Assembly (NCBI GenBank): GCA_041499965.1
Contig: JBGQLG010000008.1
Span: forward strand, 1 to 64,000
Origin: AR5 sp041499965
GTDB taxonomy: Bacteria > Methylomirabilota > Methylomirabilia > Rokubacteriales > CSP1-6
DNA length: 64,000 nt
Direction of reading: 5' to 3'
The translations under genes were made by a program, and so were the position numbers. The notes under the pieces were generated by a model. That model was given only the letters and a program-made list of their open reading frames with translations. It did no database searches and was not told where the DNA came from. Shown one piece after another: positions 9,229-17,935 of this stretch; within the stretch, counting starts at the first letter, position 1; each line of letters starts with the position of its first letter.

Positions 9229-9956
9229 GGCTCACCGACCGGTTCAGCGCCACCGGCGACGTCCTGTTCCGGTTGCGGAGCTGGCTGCCCCTGCTCCTGC
9301 TGCCGCTGTTCCTGGCGAGCTTCTCGGGGGCCGGCTATCCCTGGGGCTCGCACCGGCTGGACCTGCTGTGGGAGATCTCCTGCTTCGCGATCTCGGCGCT
9401 GGGCATGGCCGTGCGCCTGTTCACCACCGGCACCGCGCCGCGCGGCACCTCGGGCCGCAACACCCGCCAGCAGAAGGCCGCCACGCTCAGCACCACCGGC
9501 ACGTACTCGCTCGTGCGCCATCCGCTCTACCTGGGCAACTACCTCATCGGGCTGGGGATGTCGCTGTTCGCGCGCACGTGGTTCCTGCCGCTGATCGTGT
9601 CGCTGGCCGCCCTGCTCTATTACGAGCGCATCGCCGCCCGCGAGGAACAGTTCCTCGACTCGCGCTTCGGCGACGCCTTCCGGGCGTGGGCGGCCCGCGT
9701 TCCGGCCTTCGTACCGCGGTGGCGCGGTTGGCAGCCACCGGCGCTGCCGTTCAGCTGGTCCCGGGCGCTCGACCGGGAGTTCTACGCGATCGCCGAGATC
9801 AGCGTGATCTTCTGGGTGCTCGACGTCATCGAGGACTGGTCGGTGGTGCACGTCTTCGAGCTCGATCCGGTGTGGACGGTGGTGGCCGCCGCCGGCGCGA
9901 TCTTCTTCGTCGTCATGTGGAGCCGCAAGAAGCTCGGGCACCGCGCGCGTCGCTGA
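9225..9956 (+). CDS. Isoprenylcysteine/phospholipid methyltransferase-like membrane protein
   Basis: The 243-residue integral membrane protein has about five hydrophobic segments and the ICMT/PEMT-type signature: SLVRHPLYLGNYLIGLG at about 94-110 followed by YYERIAAREEQFL near 130. In this family the RHPxY and ER..EE motifs build the S-adenosylmethionine and substrate pocket at the membrane interface. Bacterial members have diverse or unknown substrates. The start is GTG at 9225 overlapping the previous stop by four bases. The C-terminus adds two membrane segments and a basic tail. Pairing with a flippase-like protein suggests lipid modification, which is inference. Confidence 0.75.
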   Translation: MRLTDRFSATGDVLFRLRSWLPLLLLPLFLASFSGAGYPWGSHRLDLLWEISCFAISALGMAVRLFTTGTAPRGTSGRNTRQQKAATLSTTGTYSLVRHPLYLGNYLIGLGMSLFARTWFLPLIVSLAALLYYERIAAREEQFLDSRFGDAFRAWAARVPAFVPRWRGWQPPALPFSWSRALDREFYAIAEISVIFWVLDVIEDWSVVHVFELDPVWTVVAAAGAIFFVVMWSRKKLGHRARR

Positions 9957-9981
9957 GCGGCGGTGGTCGCCCGGGCACCTT

Positions 9982-9997
9982 GCCGCCCCTGGGCGGC
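9982..9997 (+). other. GC hairpin before lysC
   Basis: GCCGCCC-CT-GGGCGGC is a perfect palindrome of 7-bp arms between the membrane methyltransferase gene and lysC, ending about 20 bases before the lysC start. No T-run follows. It could act on transcript stability or on lysC translation. The sequence gives no sign of a lysine riboswitch here. Confidence 0.3.
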
Positions 9998-10018
9998 GCT
10001 GGTAGGATGCGTGGGCTT

Positions 10019-11245
10019 ATGGCGCTCATCGTCCAGAAATACGGTGGGTCGTCGGTCGCGGACGCCGAAAAGATCAAGAACGTCGCCCGCCGGGTGGCCG
10101 AGAGCGCGCCCGGGCACCAGGTGGTGGTCGTCGTCTCCGCCATGGGCAAGACCACCGACGGACTGCTCGCCCTCGCGCGCCAGATCACCGCCGCGCCCGA
10201 TCCCCGCGAGATGGACATGCTCCTGGCCACGGGCGAGCAGGTCACCATCGCGCTGCTGGCCGTCGCGCTGCAGGCGCTCGGCTTCAAGGCGCGCTCGCTC
10301 ACCGGCCCCCAGGCCGGGCTGCGCACCGACCGCGCCCACACCCAGGCCCGCCTCACGCAGATCACCGCCGAGCGCGTGCGGGCCACGCTCGACGCCGGGG
10401 CCGTGGCGGTGGTGGCCGGCTTCCAGGGGCTGAGCGACGACGACGAGATCACCACGCTGGGCCGCGGCGGCTCCGACCTCACCGCGGTGGCCCTGGCCGC
10501 CGCGCTGAAGGCCGACGTGTGCGAGATCTACACCGACGTCGACGGCGTCTACACCGCCGATCCCAACGTCGTCCCCGACGCGCGCAAGCTGCCGCGGGTG
10601 GCCTACGACGAGATGCTGGAGATGGCCAGTCTCGGCGCCAAGGTCTTGCAGGCGCGCTCGGTGGAGTTCGCCAAGAAGTACGGGGTGACGGTGCACGTGC
10701 GCTCGACGTTCAAGCCCGACCCCGGCACGATCGTCACCCGAGAGGAGCGCGGGATGGAAGACGTCGTCGTCACCGGCATCACGCACGACCGCAGCCAGGC
10801 GAAGATCTCGCTGTTGCGCGTGCCCGACCGGCCGGGCATCGCCGCCCAGGTCTTCGGCGCCCTCGGGGCCAAGCGCATCGTGCTGGATATGATCGTGCAG
10901 AACATCAGCCGCGACGGCTACACCGACATCTCGTTCACCGTGCCCCGCGGCGACGCCGCCCCCGCCACCGCCGCCCTGGAGGAGATCGCCCGGGCCATCG
11001 GGGCGGCGGGGGTCGTGCACGACGAGCGGGTGGCCAAGATCTCCATCGTCGGCGTCGGCATGCGCAGCCACTCCGGGGTGGCGGCCCGCATGTTTGGCGC
11101 TCTGGCCCGCGAGGGCATCAACATCCAGATGATCTCCACCTCGGAGATCGCCACCTCGTGCGTCATCGAGGACAAGTACGCCGAGCTGGCCGTGCGCGCC
11201 CTGCACGACGCGTTCGAGCTCGGCATCGAAGGGGTCCGGGCGTGA
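10019..11245 (+). CDS. lysC: Aspartate kinase
   Basis: The 408-residue kinase phosphorylates aspartate, the first step to lysine, threonine and methionine. The N-terminal amino-acid kinase domain shows VQKYGGSSVAD (residues 5-15), the conserved LATGEQV and the ATP-site TDVDGVYTADPNVV near 178-191. Two ACT domains follow (about 265-335 and 345-405), the usual site of lysine or threonine feedback. The size and the double ACT fit the alpha-type single-function enzyme. The ATG at 10019 gives the family N-terminus MALIVQKYGG; an in-frame ATG at 10007 is the alternative. Its TGA overlaps the start of the next gene by four bases. Confidence 0.95.
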   Translation: MALIVQKYGGSSVADAEKIKNVARRVAESAPGHQVVVVVSAMGKTTDGLLALARQITAAPDPREMDMLLATGEQVTIALLAVALQALGFKARSLTGPQAGLRTDRAHTQARLTQITAERVRATLDAGAVAVVAGFQGLSDDDEITTLGRGGSDLTAVALAAALKADVCEIYTDVDGVYTADPNVVPDARKLPRVAYDEMLEMASLGAKVLQARSVEFAKKYGVTVHVRSTFKPDPGTIVTREERGMEDVVVTGITHDRSQAKISLLRVPDRPGIAAQVFGALGAKRIVLDMIVQNISRDGYTDISFTVPRGDAAPATAALEEIARAIGAAGVVHDERVAKISIVGVGMRSHSGVAARMFGALAREGINIQMISTSEIATSCVIEDKYAELAVRALHDAFELGIEGVRA

Positions 11246-12354
11246 TCACCGGCAAGGCGGCCGTCTTCTTCGGCCCCGGCCAGCCGTTCGAGATCCGCCA
11301 GGTGACGCTGCCCGAGGTCGAGCCGGAGGCGGTCGTCATTCGCGTGTCGCTGGCCAACGTGTGCGGCTCCGACCTGCACTTCTGGCGCGGCGACGCGGCG
11401 CTCAAGCTGCCCGCCGACGGCTGGATCTTCGGCCACGAGATGATGGGCCGGGTCGCCCACCTGGGCGCGAAGGTGAAGACCGACTCGCTCGGCCGCCCGC
11501 TCAAGGAGGGCGACCGCGTCGCCTACACGTACTTCTACCCGTGCGGCCGCTGCTACGCGTGCCTCAACAAGGAGCCGGCCAACTGCCCGGCCAAGATCGA
11601 GCGGCCGCGCGGCCCCGGCGAGTTCCCGCATTTCCATGGCGCCTTCGCCGAGTACTACTACCTGCGACCCGGGGGGGCACTCTTCCTGGTTCCCGACTCG
11701 CTTCCCGATGCGCTGGTCTCTCCGGTGAACTGCGCGCTCTCCCAGGTCATCTACGGCCTGCACCAGGCCGGGCTGCGCTTCGGCGGCAGCGTCGTGATCC
11801 AGGGCGCCGGCGGGCTCGGTCTCCAGGCGGCGGCGGTGGCCAAGGACATGGGCGCGGCCACCGTGATCGTGATCGACCAGATCCCCGGCCGGCTCGAGCT
11901 GGCGCGGGCCTTCGGCGCCGACCACACGATCAACCTCAAAGACGTCACCGAGCGCAAGGACCGCGTGCACCTCGTGCGCACGTACACGGGCGGCGCCGGC
12001 GCCGACGTGGCCTGCGACTTCGTCGGCTTCCCACAGGTGATCCCCGAGGGCCTGGAGATGCTGCGGACCGGCGGCACCTATCTCGAGATCGGCACGATCA
12101 GCCGCGGCGCCAAGGTCGAGCTGGAGCCGGCCCAGCTGGTCTGGGGCGCCAAGAAGATCGTCGGCGTCATCATGTACGATGCCTGGGTGATTCCGCGCGC
12201 GCTCGATTTCCTGGTGCGCAACCGCACGCGCTGGCCGTTCGACAGGCTCGTGTCCCACACCTATCCCCTCGAGCAGATCAACAAGGCCTTCGCCGATTCC
12301 GAGTGGCACGGCCGGGAGACCACGACCATCACACGGGCGGCCTTGATCCCATGA
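11242..12354 (+). CDS. Zinc-binding medium-chain dehydrogenase
   Basis: The 370-residue medium-chain alcohol/polyol dehydrogenase has catalytic-zinc ligands Cys41 and His65-Glu66 and a full structural zinc lobe (Cys101, Cys104, Cys107, Cys115). The NAD(P) Rossmann motif GAGGLG is at 188-193. The closest family resemblance is to threonine/sorbitol dehydrogenase-type enzymes. The substrate cannot be told from sequence. It starts with GTG inside the end of lysC and its stop overlaps the dksA-like gene (ATGA), so it is part of a tightly coupled lysC-dehydrogenase-dksA unit. A role in threonine or another aspartate-family product is possible but unproven. Confidence 0.85.
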   Translation: MITGKAAVFFGPGQPFEIRQVTLPEVEPEAVVIRVSLANVCGSDLHFWRGDAALKLPADGWIFGHEMMGRVAHLGAKVKTDSLGRPLKEGDRVAYTYFYPCGRCYACLNKEPANCPAKIERPRGPGEFPHFHGAFAEYYYLRPGGALFLVPDSLPDALVSPVNCALSQVIYGLHQAGLRFGGSVVIQGAGGLGLQAAAVAKDMGAATVIVIDQIPGRLELARAFGADHTINLKDVTERKDRVHLVRTYTGGAGADVACDFVGFPQVIPEGLEMLRTGGTYLEIGTISRGAKVELEPAQLVWGAKKIVGVIMYDAWVIPRALDFLVRNRTRWPFDRLVSHTYPLEQINKAFADSEWHGRETTTITRAALIP

Positions 12355-12704
12355 AGGACCTGCGCAAGCGTTTGGAGCGGGAGCGGCAGCTGGCGGCGAG
12401 CCGGCTGCGCCAGATGGGCGGCTCGATCACGCTGGAGGAGACGGCGACGCCGGCCGACAGCGTGTGGGACGAGGCCGATCACATCCAGGCCAGCGAGCAG
12501 CGCGAGATGGGCCTGATGAGCCGCGAGCGGCTCTTCGAGCGCATCGAGCGGATCACCGCTGCCCTCACGCGCATGGACGACGGCACCTACGGCACCTGTG
12601 TGGAGTGCGGCAAGCCCATCGCGCCCGCGCGCCTCAAGGCGCTGCCCGAGGCGACCACCTGCGTGACCTGCCAGGAGAAGATCGAGCGCGGCGGCGACGC
12701 CTGA
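12351..12704 (+). CDS. DksA/TraR-family zinc-finger regulator
   Basis: The 117-residue protein has a long N-terminal helical part and a C-terminal four-cysteine zinc finger (Cys83, Cys86, Cys104, Cys107) in the pattern CVECGKPI...CVTC typical of DksA/TraR. Such proteins enter the RNA polymerase secondary channel and, with ppGpp, adjust transcription of rRNA and amino-acid genes. The coiled-coil tip is shorter than in E. coli DksA and a clear DxxDxA motif is not obvious, so it may be a TraR-like or YteA-like member. It overlaps the preceding dehydrogenase by four bases. Its place behind lysC suggests coupling of amino-acid supply to transcription, which is inference. Confidence 0.85.
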   Translation: MKDLRKRLERERQLAASRLRQMGGSITLEETATPADSVWDEADHIQASEQREMGLMSRERLFERIERITAALTRMDDGTYGTCVECGKPIAPARLKALPEATTCVTCQEKIERGGDA

Positions 12705-12760
12705 CCGTCTGCTTTCGTCCACTCTAGCCGCGGGCGGCGGCGGCGTGCGATGGTCCGCTC

Positions 12761-13159
12761 GTGGCGCTCTACTCGCGACACCAGCTGCTGCTCATCCTCC
12801 TCCTCGCCGGCGCCGCCGGCGCCGGCCTCGCCATCGATCACTGGCGTCGCGCGCGCCCGGAGCTGACCGAGCGACTCGAGGCGCTCGATCGTGTCGAGCG
12901 GCGCGAGACCGCGCCCTCGTTGCCGCGCGCCGCCGCGCGCCGTCCGCGTCCCGGACCGCCGGCGCAGCCGCTCGACGTCAACGTCGCCAGCGAGGCGGAG
13001 CTGGCGCGGCTGCCGGGTGTCGGCGCGGCGCTCGCCTCGCGCATCGTGGCGGCGCGGCCGTTCGCCGAGGTCGAGGACCTGCGCCGGGTGCGCGGCTTGC
13101 GCCGGGCGACGCTCGAGCGCCTCCGGCCCTTCGTGACCGTCGCCGACGATGCCCGATGA
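12761..13159 (+). CDS. comEA: ComEA-like helix-hairpin-helix DNA-binding protein
   Basis: The 132-residue protein has an N-terminal membrane anchor (about residues 8-26), a Pro/Arg-rich linker, and a C-terminal helix-hairpin-helix domain at about 70-128 (LDVNVASEAELARLPGVG, then ASRIVAARPF). ComEA binds double-stranded DNA at the cell surface during transformation. The start is GTG at 12761 and the stop overlaps comEC (ATGA). Adjacent comEC makes the competence assignment strong. Short, ComEA-domain-only proteins also occur in species not known to be competent. Confidence 0.85.
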   Translation: MALYSRHQLLLILLLAGAAGAGLAIDHWRRARPELTERLEALDRVERRETAPSLPRAAARRPRPGPPAQPLDVNVASEAELARLPGVGAALASRIVAARPFAEVEDLRRVRGLRRATLERLRPFVTVADDAR

Positions 13160-15429
13160 GCCGTCCGCTATCCGCGCGCGTCCCGGTCGTGCCGCTGGCC
13201 GCGGCGTTCGCCGGAGGAATCGCGGCGGCGCCGATGGCCACCGTGACGATCGGGGTCGCGGTGTGGGCGGCGACGGTGCTGGTGGCCGGCGTGCTCGTCG
13301 CCCTCGGCCGGCCGGGGACGGCGACCGCGGTGGCGCTGCTGGCGGTCGGGGCGGTCGGCGTCCTCCGGGCCTGCGAGCCCCCGGCCGCGGCGGATCACGT
13401 GAGCCGGCTGGCGCTGCCGCTCGGCGCGCGGATCGAGGCACGGCTGGTCGACGAGCCCATCCGGTGGACGCCGGACCGGGCCCGACTCCTGGTCGAGGTC
13501 GAGCGCGTGGATGGCGAGACACGCACGGGCACGATGCAGCTCACCGCGTACGGGCCGATCCCGCCCCTGGCCACCGGCCAGCGCATCGCCGCCGAGGCGC
13601 GGCTCGACCAGCCTCGCGGCTTTCGCAATCCGGGGACGTTCGACTACGCCGAGCGGCTGCAGCGCCTCGGCATCGCCGCCGTCGGCAGCGCGCGCGGCGA
13701 GCGCATCGTCGCGCTGGACGAGCGCGAGCCGCCCTGGCCCGCGCGCTTCAGGCGGCGGGCGGTGACGGCCATGCGCGAGGCCTTGCCGCCGGTCTCGGCC
13801 GCGCTGCTGGCCGGGCTGCTGCTGGGCGAGCGCACCGATCTGCCGCCCGACGTCGACGCGGCCTTCCGCCGGGCCGGCGTCTATCACGTGCTGGCGGTGT
13901 CGGGCTTCAACGTCGCGCTGGTGGCGGCGACGGTGTGGGCGCTGCTCGCGCTGGCCCGCGCGCCCCGCCGGGTGGCCGCCCTCGGCGCGCTGGCCGTCGT
14001 CGTGGCCTTTGCGGCCGTGGTCGGCGCGCAGCCCTCGGTGCTGCGCGCGACGCTCATGGCGGTGCTGGTGCTCCTGGCCCTGCTGCTCGAGCGGGAGGCA
14101 TCGGTGCTGAACAGCCTGGCCGTCGCGGCGCTGGCGATCCTGGCCGTGCGTCCGACCGACCTGCACGATCCCGGCTTCCAGCTCTCGTTCGCCGCCACCG
14201 CCGGAATCGTGCTGGCCCCGATGCCGCGCGGCCGCTTGGCGGCCGCGCTGGCGGTCAGTGCCGCCGCCCAGCTCGCCGTCCTGCCGATCGGCCTGGCGCA
14301 CTTCAACCAGCTATCGACGATCGGCCTGCTCGCCAACCTCGGCGTCGTGCCGCTGGCCGGTCTCGCCACCGTCCTGGGTCTCGTGGCGATCGCCGCCGGC
14401 TTCGCGAGCGACGCGCTGGCCGGGTGGCTCTTCTCGGCGGCGTGGCCGATCCTGATCGCCCTGCGCGGCGTGGTGGCAGTCGCCGCCATGGTCCCCGGCG
14501 CCGTCGTTCACCTGCCGGCGCCCGGCCCCGTGGCGGTGTGCGCCTACGTGGTCGCGCTGGCGCTCGGCCTCGGGGCCTGGCACCTGCGTGAGACGCGGCG
14601 GCGCCGCGCGCGGTGGCTGGCCGCCGGCGCCGGCGGCCTCGTCGTCCTCAGCGGACTGGCGACGCTGGGGCCGGCGCTGCGCCCGGCCGACGGACGGCTG
14701 CGCGTGAGCGTGCTCGACGTCGGCCAGGGCGACGCGATCGTGGTGGAGGGCCCGGACGGGCGGACGGTGCTCGTCGACGCGGGCGCCGGCGGACCCTACC
14801 GGCTCGACGCGGGCGAGCGCGTCGTGGCGCCGTTCCTGTGGAACCGCGGCGTCCTGCGCCTGGCGGCGACCGTCGTCACGCACGACGACGCCGATCACGC
14901 CGGCGGCATGGCCGCCGTGCGCGAGCGCTTCACGGTCCGCGAGCGCTGGGATGGCGCGGCCGACGCCGGCCCCCTGGCGCTGGGCGGCGCCATCATCACA
15001 CCGCTGGCCGCCGCCGACAGCGGTCGCAACGACGCCGCCCGCGTCCTGCGCGTCGACTTCGGCCTCGTCTCGGTGCTGCTCGCCTCCGACCTCGAGGCCG
15101 CCGGCGAGCAGGCGCTCGTCTCCTCCGGCGCGCCGCTCGCCGCCGCCGTGCTCAAGGTGCCCCACCACGGCTCGCGCACCTCGAGCGGCTCCGGCCTGCT
15201 CGCGGCCGTCCGTCCCTCGATCGCCCTCATCTCCGTCGGCGCCCGCAACACCTACGGCCACCCCGATCCCGGCGTCCTCGCCCGCCTCACCGCCGCCGGC
15301 GCCGACGTCTACCGCACGGACCAGGATGGCGCCCTGCTCCTCGAAACCGACGGCCGCACGCTCACCGTCACTCGCTGGGCCTCGCGCTCGACCGTCCGCT
15401 ACTGCCTCGACCCCGAAACGCCCTGCTGA
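13156..15429 (+). CDS. comEC: ComEC/Rec2 DNA uptake channel
   Basis: The 757-residue protein carries single-stranded DNA across the inner membrane. The N-terminal membrane/OB-like region (about 1-190, DUF4131) is followed by the competence domain (about 205-480) with GLLLGERTDLPPDV, VLAVSGFNVALVA and SVLRATLMA, and many membrane segments. The C-terminal metallo-beta-lactamase-like domain (about 515-750) keeps the metal motif HDDADH at 576-581 and PHHGS at 669-673, so the nuclease-type site looks intact. It overlaps comEA by four bases and is followed directly by inverted repeat B. Confidence 0.93.
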   Translation: MSRPLSARVPVVPLAAAFAGGIAAAPMATVTIGVAVWAATVLVAGVLVALGRPGTATAVALLAVGAVGVLRACEPPAAADHVSRLALPLGARIEARLVDEPIRWTPDRARLLVEVERVDGETRTGTMQLTAYGPIPPLATGQRIAAEARLDQPRGFRNPGTFDYAERLQRLGIAAVGSARGERIVALDEREPPWPARFRRRAVTAMREALPPVSAALLAGLLLGERTDLPPDVDAAFRRAGVYHVLAVSGFNVALVAATVWALLALARAPRRVAALGALAVVVAFAAVVGAQPSVLRATLMAVLVLLALLLEREASVLNSLAVAALAILAVRPTDLHDPGFQLSFAATAGIVLAPMPRGRLAAALAVSAAAQLAVLPIGLAHFNQLSTIGLLANLGVVPLAGLATVLGLVAIAAGFASDALAGWLFSAAWPILIALRGVVAVAAMVPGAVVHLPAPGPVAVCAYVVALALGLGAWHLRETRRRRARWLAAGAGGLVVLSGLATLGPALRPADGRLRVSVLDVGQGDAIVVEGPDGRTVLVDAGAGGPYRLDAGERVVAPFLWNRGVLRLAATVVTHDDADHAGGMAAVRERFTVRERWDGAADAGPLALGGAIITPLAAADSGRNDAARVLRVDFGLVSVLLASDLEAAGEQALVSSGAPLAAAVLKVPHHGSRTSSGSGLLAAVRPSIALISVGARNTYGHPDPGVLARLTAAGADVYRTDQDGALLLETDGRTLTVTRWASRSTVRYCLDPETPC

Positions 15430-15447
15430 CGTTGAGTTGCACCGCTC

Positions 15448-15722
15448 GCGTGGTGTGGGTCGGAGGCGGGAGGACGCGCTGGGGCCGGCGCAGGCGCCGC
15501 GGGCGCGCCTGCATGACTCGCCTGTCGCCGTAACTCGCTCCGGGCGCGGCGAGCGCGGGCCCCCCATCCCCCCGAGGGGGTTGGGTTGCCGGCCAATCGA
15601 GACGTGTGCGACGCGCTCGCCGCGCCCTGCGCTCGAACGGCGACGACGGCTCGCCATGGAGGCACGCCCGCGGCGCCTGCGCCGGCCCCAGCGCGTCCTC
15701 CCGCCTCCGACCCACACCACGC
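15448..15722. repeat. Nested inverted repeat B with shared C-rich core
   Basis: Arms at 15448-15510 and 15660-15722 are reverse complements over 63 bases with one mismatch, the longest in the window. Inside lies a second, perfect 16-bp inverted repeat (15542-15557 and 15612-15627) and, within it, the core CCCCCCATCCCCCC-GAG-GGGGGTTGGGTT at 15560-15588 that is shared with repeats A and C. The element fills the gap between comEC and dapL. No gene or transposase is visible in 15430-15762. A TAGAAT at 15750-15755 just outside the right arm could be a -10 for dapL. Confidence 0.8.
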
Positions 15723-15762
15723 GGCACGCTACGTCGCGGCGCAATTTGTTAGAATTCGCGGC

Positions 15763-16998
15763 ATGGCGAATGTCAATGAGCACTACTTGAAGTTGAAGAG
15801 CAGCTATTTGTTCAGCGAGATTGCGCGACGGGTGCGGGAGTTTCAGGAGGCACATGCGGATGCGCGCATCATCCGGCTCGGCATCGGGGACGTGACGCAG
15901 CCGCTGACGCCGAGCGTGATCCGCGCGCTGCACGAGGCGGTGGACGAGATGGCGCGGGCCGAGACCTTCCGCGGCTACGGGCCGGAGACCGGCTACGATT
16001 TCCTGACCACGCTCGTCGCCAAGCACGACTACGGCGCCCGCGGCGTGACCATCGCGCCCGACGAGATCTTCGTCAGCGACGGCAGCAAGAGCGACAGCGG
16101 CAACATCCAGGAGATCTTCGCGGCCGACGCCACGGTCGCCCTCACCGACCCGGTGTATCCGGTCTATCTCGACAGCAACGTGATGGCCGGGCGCGCCGGC
16201 ACCGCCGACGAGCGCGGGCGCTACAGCCGCATCGTCTATTTGCCCTGCACGGCCGAGAACGGCTTCCAGCCGCCGGTGCCCGACCGGCCGGTGGACATGG
16301 TCTACCTGTGTTTTCCGAACAACCCGACCGGCAGCGTGCTGACGAAGCCGGCGCTGAAGGCGTGGGTCGACTGGGCGCGGGCCAACGGGGCCGTCCTGCT
16401 CTTCGACGCCGCGTACGAGGCCTACATCCGCGATCCCGAGATCCCGCACTCGATCTACGAGGTCGAGGGCGCGCGCGAGGTGGCCATCGAGTTCCGCTCG
16501 TTCTCCAAGAGCGCGGGCTTCACCGGCACCCGCTGCGCGTTCACGGTCGTGCCCAAGGACGTGATGGGACGCACGGCCAGGGGCGAGCGGGTGCCCCTGA
16601 ACGGGCTGTGGCTACGCCGGCAGTCGACAAAGTTCAACAGCGTGCCGTACGTCATCCAGAAGGCCGCCGCCGCCGTCTACACGGACGAGGGGCAGCGCGA
16701 GGTGCGGGGGCTGGTCGACTTCTACATGGAGAACGCGCGCATCATCCGCGGCGGCCTGGAGAGCGCCGGCCTCACCGTCTACGGCGGGCGCAACGCGCCC
16801 TACATCTGGATCAAGATGGCCCCCGGCCAGTCATCGTGGGATTTCTTCGACAAGCTCCTGGGCCAGGCCCACGTCGTCGGGACACCGGGCTCGGGGTTCG
16901 GGCCGAGCGGCGAGGGTTATTTCCGGCTGACGGCGTTCGGCTCGCGCGCCCAGACCGAAGAAGCCATCACCCGCATCAAGACTCGCCTCACTCGCTAG
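15763..16998 (+). CDS. dapL: LL-diaminopimelate aminotransferase
   Basis: The 411-residue class I/II aminotransferase makes LL-diaminopimelate directly from tetrahydrodipicolinate and glutamate, bypassing the acyl-blocked intermediates. Family hallmarks are NEHYLKLKSSYLFSEIARRV at the N-terminus, IRLGIGDVTQPL, the FRGYGPETGYDFL segment and the PLP lysine Lys249 in SFSKSAGFTGTRC. The length equals that of plant and chlamydial DapL (about 410). With dapA and dapB at 23.4-25.2 kb it defines the DapL variant of lysine/peptidoglycan precursor synthesis. The start ATG at 15763 fits the conserved N-terminus. It is followed by inverted repeat D. Confidence 0.95.
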   Translation: MANVNEHYLKLKSSYLFSEIARRVREFQEAHADARIIRLGIGDVTQPLTPSVIRALHEAVDEMARAETFRGYGPETGYDFLTTLVAKHDYGARGVTIAPDEIFVSDGSKSDSGNIQEIFAADATVALTDPVYPVYLDSNVMAGRAGTADERGRYSRIVYLPCTAENGFQPPVPDRPVDMVYLCFPNNPTGSVLTKPALKAWVDWARANGAVLLFDAAYEAYIRDPEIPHSIYEVEGAREVAIEFRSFSKSAGFTGTRCAFTVVPKDVMGRTARGERVPLNGLWLRRQSTKFNSVPYVIQKAAAAVYTDEGQREVRGLVDFYMENARIIRGGLESAGLTVYGGRNAPYIWIKMAPGQSSWDFFDKLLGQAHVVGTPGSGFGPSGEGYFRLTAFGSRAQTEEAITRIKTRLTR

Positions 16999-17005
16999 CG
17001 GCGCC

Positions 17006-17154
17006 GGCCGCGCGGGCGGGGGGCCCTGAGGGGTCCGCCGACCACGGGGCCGGGGCGCTGGACGCGTCGCGTTTTCCATACGACGCGTCCCGCCTGCCTG
17101 CGCTGGGAGTGAAACGGGTCGGCGGACCCCTCAGCGCCCCCCGCCCGCGCGGCC
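17006..17154. repeat. Inverted repeat D (37-bp arms) with inner hairpin
   Basis: Arms at 17006-17042 and 17118-17154 are reverse complements over 37 bases with one mismatch. A second perfect 10-bp stem, GGACGCGTCG at 17060-17069 with CGACGCGTCC at 17081-17090, lies in the loop. The weaker outer flank CTCACTC is also mirrored, reaching into the last codons of dapL on the left side. The C-rich core of repeats A-C is absent. It begins eight bases after the dapL stop and may serve as its terminator. No gene is visible in 16999-17562. Confidence 0.7.
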
Positions 17155-17293
17155 TCCCCCGTTGTGAGTGAGCCCACGAGCCCCGGCGCGCGGTGAGCTT
17201 CCGCGTCCCACACACGCCGCCTCAGCCATCCGACCTCAACGCAGCCACTCCGAGTATCGCGCCAACGCGAGGTCGCACAGAGAGCGCCAATGG

Positions 17294-17391
17294 CACCGCG
17301 ACTCGGGGTAAACACGGTCGCTGCGTGTGTCGACAAGATGCCACCGGCGACTCTGGGTAAACACAGCAATTGCGCGTGGTCGACAGGACGC
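17294..17391 (+). repeat. Two imperfect direct repeats (about 48-50 bp)
   Basis: Two adjacent copies, 17294-17341 and 17342-17391, share ACTC-GGGTAAACAC and a downstream GTCGACA with roughly three quarters of positions identical. Both contain GGGTAAACAC. They lie in the gene-free gap after dapL. They look like a decayed tandem duplication. No protein-coding or promoter role is evident. Confidence 0.45.
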
Positions 17392-17451
17392 CAGCCGAGC
17401 CCAGGCGTGCGGGACCGATTGCGCTCAGCCCGTCAGCACGTTCGCGTTCGA

Positions 17452-17560
17452 GCGCCGGCTTCGCCGGCGCAATCCTGCTTTGGGTCTAGGGGGGAGGCAG
17501 GGAGGAGCGCGCCGTCAGGCGCGCGACGACCGCCGGAAGGGGGGCGAAGTCCCCCTCCGG
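17452..17560 (-). terminator. Cluster of GC hairpins after the rpoA-like unit
   Basis: Three stem-loops stand in a row: GCGCCGGC/GCCGGCGC (17452-17470), GCGCGCC/GGCGCGC with loop GTCA (17507-17524), and CCGGA-GGGGG/CCCCC-TCCGG with a one-base bulge (17533-17560). The last begins three bases beyond the stop of the minus-strand gene at 17563. None has a T-run, so this is a candidate non-canonical terminator or 3' stabiliser for the rpoA-like unit. Confidence 0.4.
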
Positions 17561-17562
17561 GT

Positions 17563-17928
17563 TCAGTCGCGACAGTTCGACCAGTCGAAGGTGAGGATGC
17601 GGACGCGGTAGGCGGCGGCGGCGGGGACGCGGGTCGTGAAGTAGTTGCGGTGGTTGGCGATGACGGTGCCCATGACCCACGTCGTGGAGGAGCCGATCAC
17701 GGCGCCGCCGGCGTCGAGGCGATCGATGACGAGGCGCATGCGGTCGACGGGGAGATCGCTGACGTTCTCGACGTAGCCGGCGATCTCGGGGCCCCGGGCG
17801 CCGGGTGTGGCCTGCCACTCCAGGCGGAAGTACCGCTGGAACGTGTCCTCGGCATGGATGGGACCGGCCTGGCCGGCGGAGGGGACCAGCGCCAGGACGA
17901 ACGCCGCGACGAGGAGGGGCCGCAGCAT
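17563..17928 (-). CDS. Small secreted protein, FxLyD-like beta domain
   Basis: The 121-residue protein has a Sec signal peptide (about residues 1-21, cleavage after AGQAG or nearby) and one small domain. The domain has the pattern of bacterial FxLyD/DUF3426-type beta-sandwich domains: GYVENVSDLPVDRMRLVIDRL followed by two more beta-strands, ending in the conserved-looking RVRILTFDW. Such domains occur in extracytoplasmic proteins of unknown role. It is encoded seven bases downstream of the rpoA-like gene and is probably cotranscribed. I do not recognise a specific function. Confidence 0.6.
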   Translation of the reverse strand: MLRPLLVAAFVLALVPSAGQAGPIHAEDTFQRYFRLEWQATPGARGPEIAGYVENVSDLPVDRMRLVIDRLDAGGAVIGSSTTWVMGTVIANHRNYFTTRVPAAAAYRVRILTFDWSNCRD

Positions 17929-17935
17929 GGCGGGA

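Noticed and set aside
14311..16449. 712-codon minus-strand frame over comEC and dapL
   Set aside because: Antisense shadow running through repeat B; low-complexity composition, no homology features.
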